Assembly (NCBI GenBank): GCA_011523545.1
Contig: WTGN01000029.1
Coordinates: 42,539-106,538, forward strand
DNA length: 64,000 bases
From: Chloroflexota bacterium
GTDB lineage: Bacteria > Chloroflexota > Anaerolineae > Aggregatilineales > Phototrophicaceae
Direction of reading: 5' to 3'
Both the position numbers and the translations under genes were made by a program. Shown in pieces: positions 8,673 through 17,257 of the stretch (position 1 is its first letter; each line of letters starts with the position of its first letter). The notes under the pieces are model-generated. The model was not told the DNA's origin and did not search any database. It saw nothing but the letters and a program-made list of their open reading frames with translations.

Positions 8673-9956
8673 ATGAAGAAGGCATTTCTACTTTTGGCGC
8701 TATTGGCGCTAGTTTTGCCGGTCGCCGCGCAGGATATGGCCGGCTGCATGATTGAGCCGCCGGAATCCGCCGCGCAGATTAACATGATCGGCTGGACCTA
8801 CCCCATCATCGATTTCTATGCTGATGAACTCGAAGCCTGCAACGATGTGGACAATATCGATGTCAACACCCAGCTCCTGGATTCGGGCGCGGCCCATGAT
8901 CAACTGCGTTTGGCGCTGGGCGCTGGCGGCACGTCGCCTTACGACATCATCATGGTAACGCAAGGCGATATTGAATCCTACGTCGAACAAGGCTGGATGA
9001 TGCCGCTCAACGATCTGATCGCCAAATACGAGGATGAATACCAGATCTCCGATATCCTCGGGCTCGCCGACATGTCGGTCGACGGCCAGGTTTACGGCCT
9101 GCCCATGGAGCAGAACACGCGCCACATGTTCTACCGCCCCGACCTGCTTGACAAGCATGGCATCGCTGTGCCCGAGACCTGGGATGATGTGATCGCCGCT
9201 TGCGGAGTGCTGCAAGCTGAAGACAGCATCGTGATCCCCTTCACGACGCAACTGCACGCCGGCTGGGCCTGGCGGATTGAGTTCGGCGATATGCTGCTCG
9301 CTTTTGGCGGCCAGCCGCTCAATGAGGACATGACCCCCGCCTTCAACGGCGACGCTGGTGTGATGGCGCTCGAGAAGCTGGTGGAGATCGCCGACGCCTG
9401 CATGGGCGAAGAAGGCTTGACCTACAGCATTGATGACAGCCAAATCGGCATCGCCACCGGTGAACTGGCGATGGCCTTCACCTGGGCCAGCCGCGCCGCC
9501 GCCATGGATGATCCGGACTTCTCGGATTATGTCGGCGGAATCGAATTCGCGCCCGCCCCCAGGGCCACGGCCGACGGCCTCTATGGCGCGACCGGCGGCA
9601 CCGGCGCTGGCCTGGGCATCCCGGCCAATATCGATGACGACCCCGACCTTGTGTTCCAGGTCATCCTGGAAGCGCTGGATGAGGAGAGCCAATTGCGCGG
9701 CGCCAACTACGGCGTCATCACCCGCCAGGCTGTCGCTGCCAATGCTGACGCGCGTTATCTGCCGGCTGTCTTCGCCACCATCAGTGGCGGCGTCGAGGGC
9801 ACGCCTGTACCCGCTATCGGCGCTGTGTTGAACCCGGTTTGGGATCAGTGGCTGCCGCAGATCATCCGGGGCGAAATGTCCGCTCAAGAATTGCTGGACG
9901 CCGCCGCCGCCGCTTACACGACAGAAGCGACCGCCCAGGGCTTCATCGAGGTTTAG
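8673..9956 (+). CDS. Carbohydrate ABC transporter substrate-binding protein
   Basis: 427 residues with a Sec signal peptide MKKAFLLLALLALVLPVAAQ and a mature protein of the extracellular solute-binding family 1 type. The start is fixed by gaaggag about 8 bases upstream. Typical segments are YDIIMVTQGDIESYVEQGWM (N-lobe) and GQVYGLPMEQNTRHMFYRPD. There is no lipobox Cys, so the protein may be periplasmic or cell-surface associated by other means. It leads a binding protein-permease-permease cluster, but a terminator (9974-10008) sits between it and the permeases, as often seen where the binding protein is made in excess. Confidence 0.92.
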   Translation: MKKAFLLLALLALVLPVAAQDMAGCMIEPPESAAQINMIGWTYPIIDFYADELEACNDVDNIDVNTQLLDSGAAHDQLRLALGAGGTSPYDIIMVTQGDIESYVEQGWMMPLNDLIAKYEDEYQISDILGLADMSVDGQVYGLPMEQNTRHMFYRPDLLDKHGIAVPETWDDVIAACGVLQAEDSIVIPFTTQLHAGWAWRIEFGDMLLAFGGQPLNEDMTPAFNGDAGVMALEKLVEIADACMGEEGLTYSIDDSQIGIATGELAMAFTWASRAAAMDDPDFSDYVGGIEFAPAPRATADGLYGATGGTGAGLGIPANIDDDPDLVFQVILEALDEESQLRGANYGVITRQAVAANADARYLPAVFATISGGVEGTPVPAIGAVLNPVWDQWLPQIIRGEMSAQELLDAAAAAYTTEATAQGFIEV

Positions 9957-9973
9957 TTCGCTAAACATGTCTT

Positions 9974-10008
9974 GACCCCTTCTTTCCGCGCGGGAGGAGG
10001 GGTCTTTT
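9974..10008 (+). terminator. Intra-operon terminator/attenuator after the binding protein
   Basis: gacccct (9974-9980) pairs with aggggtc (9998-10004), followed by tttt. It lies between the binding-protein gene and the first permease and would reduce read-through. Confidence 0.75.
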
Positions 10009-10068
10009 GTCTATACTTTCGGGCATTCCACCGTCGCCGGCCCGCGCAATAATATTTGGAGACCGCTT

Positions 10069-10929
10069 ATGACCAAAGGAACCTTTACTTTTTTTGTTGG
10101 TCCCAGCGTGTTCATTATGCTGGCGCTGATGACACTGCCGCTGCTGGCGTCCATCGTTCTGGGATTGCATTACATTACTTTCCGCAATCTTGACGCGCCG
10201 ATTTGGATCGGCTTTCAGAATTATCAAGAAGTGCTGGCGGATCCTGAATTTTGGGATTCGCTGGAGTTCACCCTGCTATTCATCGCCGCCACTGTGCCGC
10301 TGCGGATCGCGCTTGGTTTGATGTTCGCCTTGCTGCTGGATCAGGTCCGCCGCTTCCGCGGGGTCTTCATCGCCGCCGCCCTGGTGCCATTTGTCATGAC
10401 GCCGGTGGTGGGCACACTCATCTTCCGCGATATGTTTGACCGCGGCGGACCCTACTGGTACTGGATGCAACAGCTCTTCGACTATCGCTTGTTCATGAAC
10501 AGCACAACTGTGCCTTTGTTGATCATCTTCCACAGCCTCTGGACGGCGACGCCCTTCGCCATGATCGTCTTGTTCGCCGGCTTGCAGACGCTGCCGCAGG
10601 AATCGCTGGAGGCGGCCCGCGTCGATGGCGCCAGCTGGCTGCGTCAGCTTTGGCACATCGCCATCCCCCATCTGCGCTCGCTCTTCGTCTTCATCGCCTT
10701 GATCTCGATCATGGACGCCTACCGCGTCTTTGACAGCGTCTTCGTCCTGACGCGGCAGAACCCCATTTTCGACGCCGAGACGATCATGTATTACAACTTC
10801 CAGGTCGCGATGAATTTCGGCCGCCTGGGCAAAGCCAACGCCATGAGCGTGCTCACGGTCATCGGCATCTTCGTCGTCCTGATCCCCTTCCTCGCTATGA
10901 CCTATCGCGAGCAAATGGAGGAAGCCTGA
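10069..10929 (+). CDS. Sugar ABC transporter permease (MalF/UgpA type)
   Basis: A 286-residue inner-membrane protein with about six helices. The binding-protein-dependent transport (EAA) loop reads ESLEAARVDGASWLRQLWHIAIP, the site that contacts the ATPase. It overlaps the next permease gene by 1 bp (TGATG), a sign of coupled translation. There is no nearby ATP-binding subunit gene, so a shared MsiK-type ATPase elsewhere is inferred. Confidence 0.92.
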   Translation: MTKGTFTFFVGPSVFIMLALMTLPLLASIVLGLHYITFRNLDAPIWIGFQNYQEVLADPEFWDSLEFTLLFIAATVPLRIALGLMFALLLDQVRRFRGVFIAAALVPFVMTPVVGTLIFRDMFDRGGPYWYWMQQLFDYRLFMNSTTVPLLIIFHSLWTATPFAMIVLFAGLQTLPQESLEAARVDGASWLRQLWHIAIPHLRSLFVFIALISIMDAYRVFDSVFVLTRQNPIFDAETIMYYNFQVAMNFGRLGKANAMSVLTVIGIFVVLIPFLAMTYREQMEEA

Positions 10930-11933
10930 TGACAAGGACAGACAATCCCCTGGCTCGGTTCCTGATTTACATCGCGCTGGCCCTGTTCACCATCTACAAC
11001 GTTCTGCCCTTCGTCTGGACCATCATGAGTTCCATCAAGCTGCCGAAGGACGCCAACGCCAGAATCCCGCGCTTCACCTTTAGTCCCACGGGCGACAATT
11101 ACGCGGAGCTTTGGCTGAACATGCGGCCGGAGGACTTCGCGCCATACGGCCTGGCGCTGGTCATCTTCATATTCCTGCTGGTGGCGATTGGCTTCTCCGC
11201 CAACCGCATCCCGGCGCCAAACTCCCTGATTTACATGGGCTGTATCCTGGCGGGCGTGCTGGTTGCGGTGGCGCTGCCGGATGTGGTCAACACGGCGGAA
11301 TTCTACGACTACCTGATCAACAGCGTGATCGTCACGATAGGCACCCTTTGTGTATCCCTGACGATCGGCGCCCTGGCCGGTTACGGGCTGGCGCGCTACC
11401 GCCACGTGGTTTCGGTCTACATTCTGGTGATCGCGCTGGCATTCCGCTCGCTGCCGAGCCTGGCGCTGGTCCTGCCTTTCTACTACCTGGGGCAGCTCTC
11501 CGGCTTGTACGACACCCATATTCTGCTGATCTTCTGTCTGGTGGCGGTCAACCAACCCTTCACCATTTGGATGCTGCGCAGCTTCTTCATGGAGATCCCG
11601 GTCGAAATTGAAGAAGCAGCCATGATTGACGGCGCCGGGCGGCTGCGCTCTTTCATCTCGGTGATCGTGCCCATCATGTGGCCGGGCATCATCACGACTG
11701 GTTTGTTCACGCTGCTGCTGGCGTATAACGACTTTTTGCTGGCGCGCATCCTGACGCAGATCAACTGGACGCTGCCGGTCGGCATTGCGCAATGGACGGG
11801 CGGCGAAGACCCCGGCCATGTCACACTGGCGGCGGCCGCATCCGTGTCAACGACGCTGCCCATCCTGGTGGTGATCATCTTCTTCCAGAAGTATCTGATT
11901 CGCGGCCTGGCTTCCGGCGCGGTTAAGGGCTAG
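10929..11933 (+). CDS. Sugar ABC transporter permease (MalG/UgpE type) with extra N-terminal membrane hairpin
   Basis: 334 residues, longer than the 270-290 usual for this subunit. The EAA loop EIEEAAMIDGAGRLRSF is intact and the last helices are normal. Between the first helix (residues about 10-32) and the conserved YDYLINSVIVT segment there is an insertion of about 50 residues. It carries two more hydrophobic stretches, LALVIFIFLLVAIGF and IYMGCILAGVLVAVALP. This extra hairpin is unusual for CUT1 permeases. Translation is coupled to the preceding permease. Confidence 0.9.
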   Translation: MTRTDNPLARFLIYIALALFTIYNVLPFVWTIMSSIKLPKDANARIPRFTFSPTGDNYAELWLNMRPEDFAPYGLALVIFIFLLVAIGFSANRIPAPNSLIYMGCILAGVLVAVALPDVVNTAEFYDYLINSVIVTIGTLCVSLTIGALAGYGLARYRHVVSVYILVIALAFRSLPSLALVLPFYYLGQLSGLYDTHILLIFCLVAVNQPFTIWMLRSFFMEIPVEIEEAAMIDGAGRLRSFISVIVPIMWPGIITTGLFTLLLAYNDFLLARILTQINWTLPVGIAQWTGGEDPGHVTLAAAASVSTTLPILVVIIFFQKYLIRGLASGAVKG

Positions 11934-11952
11934 ATACAAGGCAAGTGGACTT

Positions 11953-12023
11953 GTAGGGGCGAGCCGACGGCTCGCCCGTACGAAGTTAAAGCCTTGGCGG
12001 GCGACTCACAGAGTCGCCCCTAC
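11953..12023. repeat. Dispersed palindromic repeat, family A (double copy)
   Basis: One unit, gtaggggcgagccgacggct ... cgcccgtac, is followed by gggcgactcacagagtcgccc ctac. Each half can form its own hairpin. It lies between the permease and sulfatase genes and may act as a processing or termination element in the transcript. Confidence 0.65.
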
Positions 12024-12086
12024 ATTTTCCGAGTTGGTTGACAAGCAGGAAATCCTGCTGACATAAAAGCCTAGGAGAACAGCAAT

Positions 12087-13454
12087 ATGAACATCATCTG
12101 CGTGGTCACCGACACGCTGCGAGCGGACTACCTGCCCACCTATGGCAATCAGCAAGTGATCGCGCCCAATCTGACCGCGTTCGCGGCTGAAGCCATCGTC
12201 TTTGAAGATTGCCACGCCGCCTCCTTCCCGACCGTGCCGACGCGCGCCGATATCGCCACCGGCCGCTTCACCTTCACCTACCTGACCTGGGGGCCGCTGC
12301 CGCAGGACGAATTCACGCTGGCGGGCGCCCTGACCAAGGCCGGATATACGACGATGGGCGTGGCCGATACGCCCTTCCTCATACGCAATGGCTACGGCTA
12401 TGACCGCGGCTTCGATGATTTCATCTGGATCCGCGGCCAGCGCGAGGCGGCCGGGCGGCCCGATGTCACCAGCCTGTGGAAAGAAGAAGATGACCGCTTC
12501 GCGCCCCAGACTTTCAAAGCGGCGATGGATTGGCTCGAACGGCACTACGACGAAAAGTTCTTTCTCTACATCGACGCCTGGGACCCACATGAACCTTGGG
12601 ATCCGCCGGCCCATTACGTCAAACCCTACCTGCCGGATTACCAGGGCGAGCAGGTCTACCCGGCTTATTGGGATTGGGAAGACGCCGGTTATAGCGAGCG
12701 CGATCTGGAGATCGGCAGAGCGACTTACATGGGCGAAATCACCATGGTCGATCGCTGGTTTGGCTTGCTGATTGACCGGCTAAAGTCCCTGGGCGTTTAT
12801 GACGACACCGCTATTCTCTTCGTCTCCGACCACGGCTTTTACTTCGGCGAATTCGGCATTTTCGGCAAGAGCCGCTTCCGCTGGCCGGACAACAGTATTC
12901 CGGTGATGGAAGCGATGGCGCGTTTCAAACAAGGCGCGATCGCCTATCGCACGCCCAAGCACAATGAAATCTCGCATGTGCCGCTCTTCGCCAAGATCCC
13001 CGGCTATGAGCATCGACGTGTTTCCGGCCTGGCCAGCATCCCCGACATCATGCCGACCATGCTGGAGCTGGCGGGCGTCGAGAAGCCATCCCGGGTTCAG
13101 GCGCAGTCGCTGCTGCCGCTGGCGCGCGGCGAGGTCGACCGCCAGCATGACATCGTGGTCACCTCGCAATCGCTGGCCGATACCGCCGGCAACACCACGC
13201 TCATCGTTGACGACAGCGAACGCGTTGTAGTCGAGGTCTCGCCCAGCACCATCCGCGATGGCGTATGGGATTTCCTCTACGCCCTGGAAGGCGAGCCGGT
13301 TGAACTCTATGACGCGGTCAATGACCCGGCGCATCAGCATAATCTGGCGGCCGCGCGGCCCGACATCTGCCAAGCGATGCACGCCAAGTTCGTCCGCTGG
13401 ATGGACAAAATGGGCACGCCGGAGGCCTACGCGGCGCCCCGCCGGCGGTTATAG
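12087..13454 (+). CDS. Sulfatase-family (alkaline phosphatase superfamily) hydrolase with Thr nucleophile position
   Basis: 455 residues. Metal-binding parts are recognisable: MNIICVVTDTLRADYL at the N-terminus and FVSDHGFYFGEFG near residue 250. The C-X-P-X-R nucleophile signature, converted to formylglycine in type I sulfatases, aligns with FPTVPTRADIATGR, placing Thr49 (codon acc at 12231) where Cys or Ser is expected. Thr nucleophiles are known in other members of the superfamily, such as nucleotide pyrophosphatases. This may therefore be a phosphodiesterase or phosphonate esterase, or an atypical sulfatase. It follows a carbohydrate importer, which fits work on a substituted sugar. There is no signal peptide, so it is probably cytoplasmic. 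Confidence 0.85.
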   Translation: MNIICVVTDTLRADYLPTYGNQQVIAPNLTAFAAEAIVFEDCHAASFPTVPTRADIATGRFTFTYLTWGPLPQDEFTLAGALTKAGYTTMGVADTPFLIRNGYGYDRGFDDFIWIRGQREAAGRPDVTSLWKEEDDRFAPQTFKAAMDWLERHYDEKFFLYIDAWDPHEPWDPPAHYVKPYLPDYQGEQVYPAYWDWEDAGYSERDLEIGRATYMGEITMVDRWFGLLIDRLKSLGVYDDTAILFVSDHGFYFGEFGIFGKSRFRWPDNSIPVMEAMARFKQGAIAYRTPKHNEISHVPLFAKIPGYEHRRVSGLASIPDIMPTMLELAGVEKPSRVQAQSLLPLARGEVDRQHDIVVTSQSLADTAGNTTLIVDDSERVVVEVSPSTIRDGVWDFLYALEGEPVELYDAVNDPAHQHNLAAARPDICQAMHAKFVRWMDKMGTPEAYAAPRRRL

Positions 13455-13596
13455 GATACTGTTGACAGCTAAATCATCCGGAGGCTTTTGCCGTTGACGA
13501 CTGTTGAGCACAACTGCTACAATTCACGTAGTATTTGTATAGACCTCGAAAATGCCTGCTATATCGGTGGCCTACCTTGTAGGTTGGAGCATCCAA

Positions 13597-13785
13597 ATGG
13601 CAGCATCAACAGAATCACAAGAATACACTGATCGTCTTGGTGAGCGCGTCGCCGCGCTCGAAGCCAACAAGGAAAACCTGGCCACAAAAGAAGACATTGC
13701 AAATCTTCGCCTGCTAATCGTACTTGGAATGATTATCGCTGCGAGCGGCGGTTTACCCGATATTCTGGCCCTGTTCGCCCGCTGA
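13597..13785 (+). CDS. Small coiled-coil protein with C-terminal membrane helix
   Basis: About 62 residues from MAASTESQEYTDRLGERVAA. The N-terminal half is a charged heptad-like helix (DRLGERVAALEANKENLATKEDIANL) and the C-terminal half is hydrophobic (RLLIVLGMIIAASGGLPDILALF). This layout resembles tail-anchored small proteins related to the CCDC90/DUF1640-like coiled-coil type. A frame from 13552 would add 15 residues, but ggttggag precedes the 13597 start. It stands alone between the sulfatase and transporter genes. Function unknown. Confidence 0.5.
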   Translation: MAASTESQEYTDRLGERVAALEANKENLATKEDIANLRLLIVLGMIIAASGGLPDILALFAR

Positions 13786-13967
13786 GTTCTTGAACATTAA
13801 TCGGGTTTGCCGCGTTGCCCTCTAAAGAAACACCTTAATCGAATAGCTCTGATTTGGCGGCACTCTCATGCCGACTGCGTGTTAGATCCGACGTTGCGCA
13901 TGGCATTTCCTCTCTTCGCCAATGTATACTCCCTGCCTGTTTGCCACTTCTCACGGGAATCCTTCAC

Positions 13968-14894
13968 TTGAATATCGCCGCCTTACCCTATATTGCATTG
14001 CTTGCCTTCTTCTTCGGCTCGTCAATGGTGGTTTCCCGCTTCAGCCTGGGTCAATTCGACCCAACCACCTACATCGGCATCCGCATGATCATATCCAGCG
14101 TCATGGCGCTGCTGGTCTATGCCATTGCTACGGGACGCCGCTTGCCGCGCGATTTTGAAGTATGGAAGCGCGCCAGTTTGCTCGGCGTTTTTGGCACGGC
14201 TGTGCCTATGGTCTGCGTAATCAGCGCGCTGCAATATCAGTCGAGCGGGGTAACGTCCTTGCTGCTGGCGACCGGACCGGCGCTGACCGTCTGCCTGGCG
14301 CATTTCATTCTGCCGGACGAGCTGCTCAATCGGCGCAAGGCTTTCGGCGTGACGCTGGCGCTCGGCGGCGCGCTGCTGCTGGCGATAAGCGGCGAGGATG
14401 GCTTGCCGGAAGCAAGCGCTTCGGCGTCGACCGGCTACCTGCTCGTTTTGGTGGCGATGGTCTTCAGCGCGGTGATGATCATTTACGCGCGGAAATACCT
14501 GCGCGGTTATGACGCCTACGATGTCGGCAGCATCCGCATCTTCACCACAGCGCTGGCGGTGACGCCTTTCTCGCTCTTGACTGTCGGCTTTGATGTCAGC
14601 GCGGTAGACGGGGCGGGCGTCCTGGCGCTGATCTACTCGGCGGTCGTCGGCACCTTTCTCGGCTTGCTGCTGTCCTTTTATAATATCAAGCGCTTTGGCG
14701 CCACGCCGGCGGTGATGACGACTTACATCATCCCGATTGTGGCCGGCATCGGCGGCGTGCTGTTCCTGGGCGAGGAGATTACGGGCACGATGCTGGTCGG
14801 TATGGTCATCATCGTCGGCGGCATCGCCCTGCTGCAGCAGTATCGGAAACCGACCGGGCTGCTGCGGCGCTTCCCGCATCGGGGCTCGTACTAA
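13968..14894 (+). CDS. EamA (DMT) family transporter
   Basis: About 308 residues with ten hydrophobic helices in two EamA halves, typical of drug/metabolite transporters. The first helix is IAALPYIALLAFFFGSSMVV and the second half includes LLVLVAMVFSAVMIIYARKY. The mature frame seems to begin at a TTG (13968-13970) with acggga upstream. The longer frame from 13854 adds 38 residues that do not look like membrane or signal sequence. The substrate is unknown. Family members export amino acids, nucleobases or other small metabolites. A tatact hexamer at 13925-13930 could be the -10 element. Confidence 0.85.
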   Translation: MNIAALPYIALLAFFFGSSMVVSRFSLGQFDPTTYIGIRMIISSVMALLVYAIATGRRLPRDFEVWKRASLLGVFGTAVPMVCVISALQYQSSGVTSLLLATGPALTVCLAHFILPDELLNRRKAFGVTLALGGALLLAISGEDGLPEASASASTGYLLVLVAMVFSAVMIIYARKYLRGYDAYDVGSIRIFTTALAVTPFSLLTVGFDVSAVDGAGVLALIYSAVVGTFLGLLLSFYNIKRFGATPAVMTTYIIPIVAGIGGVLFLGEEITGTMLVGMVIIVGGIALLQQYRKPTGLLRRFPHRGSY

Positions 14895-14915
14895 GGCGAT
14901 CCGGTTTCGTCAAAA

Positions 14916-14964
14916 GCGGGCGACTCACCGGGTCGCGTAGACACTGACCGTCAGTCGCCCCTAC
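14916..14964. repeat. Family A repeat, composite form with gtagacactgaccg core
   Basis: gcgggcgact ... agtcgcccctac encloses a core gcgtagacactgaccg that recurs in other copies. The right end supplies the stop codon (cta at 14961-14963, read on the minus strand) of the isomerase gene. The repeat is therefore at the exact 3' end of that coding sequence. Confidence 0.65.
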
Positions 14965-15728
14965 AGCAAATCTACGTTGCAGGCCTCATAAGCGTACTGC
15001 AATGTCGCCTTCCAATCGCCCAGCGGCAGGAACTCCTGCCCGACATAACCGGTGAAGCCGGTCTCGGCGATCGCGCGGCAAATCGCCGGATAATACAGTT
15101 CTTGACTCTCGTCGATTTCATTGCGCCCGGGCACGCCCGCCGTGTGGTAATGGGCGAACCATTGATGGTTGTCGCGTATGGTTTGGATGACATCGCCCTC
15201 CATCACCTGCATGTGATAGATATCGTAAAGCAAGCGGGCATGAGGCGAGTTCACCGCCGAGACGACTTGCACGCCCCAGGCCGTGGAATCGCACATATAG
15301 TCGGGGTGATTGACCTTGCTGTTCAGCAATTCAAGGATCAGGACCACCCCGGCCGATTCAGCGTCGCGCGCCAGCAGCTCCAGGTGTTTGATGGCGTTTT
15401 CGGCGCCGCGCCCGTCATCCATGCCATCGCGATTGCCGCTGAAGGCGATGAGGAAGGGGATATCCCATTCGACCGCCAGTTTGAGGTTGGCCTCCGCCTG
15501 CCGCTTGATGTCATCCCAATTCGCCGGATCGTTGATGCCGACCGGAATCGGACCGTGCAATTGATGCGTCACGATTTTCATACCCTGATCGCGCACTAGC
15601 TGGAACTGCTCCACCGGCACAAGCTCCATCCCTGTGTAGCCGATCGCTTTGCATGTCCCCAGCATATCGACCAGGTCGCTGTTGTCCCTTGCGATGCACC
15701 ACCATGATACTGATTGTTCGAAAGCCAT
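14961..15728 (-). CDS. Sugar phosphate isomerase/epimerase-type TIM barrel (hydroxypyruvate isomerase-like)
   Basis: A 255-residue protein of the xylose-isomerase-like (AP endonuclease 2) fold. Metal-site landmarks are Glu in GVVLILELLNSKVNHP, Asp and His in ARLLYDIYHMQVMEGD, His in WFAHYHTAGVPGRNEID, and the terminal Glu in GYVGQEFLPLGDW. These motifs, and the short length, match hydroxypyruvate isomerase and related 3-keto-sugar or erythrulose isomerases. It lies directly downstream of the recJ remnant on the minus strand (4 bp from its stop), and with the enolase-superfamily gene it suggests sugar or sugar-acid catabolism. Confidence 0.87.
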   Translation of the reverse strand: MAFEQSVSWWCIARDNSDLVDMLGTCKAIGYTGMELVPVEQFQLVRDQGMKIVTHQLHGPIPVGINDPANWDDIKRQAEANLKLAVEWDIPFLIAFSGNRDGMDDGRGAENAIKHLELLARDAESAGVVLILELLNSKVNHPDYMCDSTAWGVQVVSAVNSPHARLLYDIYHMQVMEGDVIQTIRDNHQWFAHYHTAGVPGRNEIDESQELYYPAICRAIAETGFTGYVGQEFLPLGDWKATLQYAYEACNVDLL

Positions 15729-15732
15729 ATCG

Positions 15733-16697
15733 TCATTCCTGAATCTTCATCTTGAGCCAATAATTGCGGTAGGCGCGCGTCTCGCGCAGGAGCATGCTCA
15801 GCCGCTTTTGCAGCGCGTCCAGTTGGTCGCCCGGCGCGCCATCCGCCAGCGCCAGCCGATAGTCGCCGCCCGCGCCCACTTGATAATCCAGTTTACCCAT
15901 TGCGCGCAGCACTTGCAAACCGAGGGAGACGCTGCGCTCTCGTTCGCCCATGGCCGCCGCCAAAGTCTCCAGCCCGGCCAGGCCCTGCTTGCGCTTGACC
16001 GCATACTTGACCAGCGCGGCCAAACGCGCCAGGAAAGCCGGCAGTTTCTCGGTCGGCGCTCGTAGGCCAAAAAGAATCAGCCGGCTTGGATTGACAGTCG
16101 CCAAAGCCGCCGACCAAACCGCCTCCGCCGGCGGTACTGTCCAGACGATCAGCGTTTCGCTCGGCGCAAGCTGAAGCCGATCGACAGCGCCGTCGATCGC
16201 TTCCACTTCCGACCAGATTGTCGCCGTCGGATAGTCTTCCCGCGCTTGCGCCAGCATGTTCAGCGGCTCTGCGCAATGACGGAAGTCTTGCAGCTCGTAG
16301 GCGGGCGCCGGCGCCTCGACATCGATTGGCGCGGCGTCGAGCGGACGACAGTCCAGCCATTCGACGAGCGCTTCCCGTTCGCCCTTGTAGCGGCTGCTGC
16401 GGAGGGTATAAGCCAGGTCGAAGCGCCCGCTCGGCAAGTCGGCTTTGGCGCCGCGCCACCAGATGACCCGCTGCCGCCGCCCACCCGCATCCTCGACTTC
16501 AACTTGCAGATGTTCGCCGCGGCGGCCCAGCCCCTTGCCGCTCGCCACTTTCAAGTTACGCGTCGCCAGAGTCAAAGGCGGGTTGCCGTTGCCAAAAGGC
16601 GCCAGGCGCTCGATATCGGCCGTCAGCGCCAACGAGATATCAGATAGCTCAAGATAACCGTCAAGAGTCAGTGCCGGCGCGGCCGGAGCGTCCCCCG
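15733..16697 (-). pseudogene. RecJ C-terminal remnant in shifted frame
   Basis: From the duplication junction the frame reads AGDAPAAPALTLDGYLELSD and then runs to the natural C-terminus (RETRAYRNYWLKMKIQE). It repeats the OB-fold region already present in the N-terminal fragment and adds the true C-terminal domain (TVPPAEAVWSAALATVNPS onward). An open frame continues upstream to 17016 but in a meaningless reading frame of the second copy. No credible own start is visible. Confidence 0.75.
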
Positions 16698-17257
16698 CCA
16701 GACGATCAGCGTTTCGCTCGGCGCAAGCTGAAGCCGATCGACAGCGCCGTCGATCGCTTCCACTTCCGACCAGATTGTCGCCGTCGGATAGTCTTCCCGC
16801 GCTTGCGCCAGCATGTTCAGCGGCTCTGCGCAATGACGGAAGTCTTGCAGCTCGTAGGCGGGCGCCGGCGCCTCGACATCGATTGGCGCGGCGTCGAGCG
16901 GACGACAGTCCAGCCATTCGACGAGCGCTTCCCGTTCGCCCTTGTAGCGGCTGCTGCGGAGGGTATAAGCCAGGTCGAAGCGCCCGCTCGGCAAGTCGGC
17001 TTTGGCGCCGCGCCACCAGATGACCCGCTGCCGCCGCCCACCCGCATCCTCGACTTCAACTTGCAGATGTTCGCCGCGGCGGCCCAGCCCCTTGCCGCTC
17101 GCCACTTTCAAGTTACGCGTCGCCAGAGTCAAAGGCGGGTTGCCGTTGCCAAAAGGCGCCAGGCGCTCGATATCGGCCGTCAGCGCCAACGAGATATCAG
17201 ATAGCTCAAGATAACCGTCAAGAGTCAGTGCCGGCGCGGCCGGAGCGTCCCCCGCCA
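16141..17257. repeat. Exact 557-bp tandem duplication inside recJ
   Basis: Unit 1 is 16141-16697 and unit 2 is 16698-17254. The three bases cca that begin each unit also follow the second (17255-17257), a 3-bp microhomology at the junction. I found no difference between the units in the segments I compared. Confidence 0.93.

Noticed and set aside
8709..9968. 419-codon minus-strand open frame
   Set aside because: Antisense to the sugar-binding protein, whose signal peptide and family motifs are clear on the other strand.
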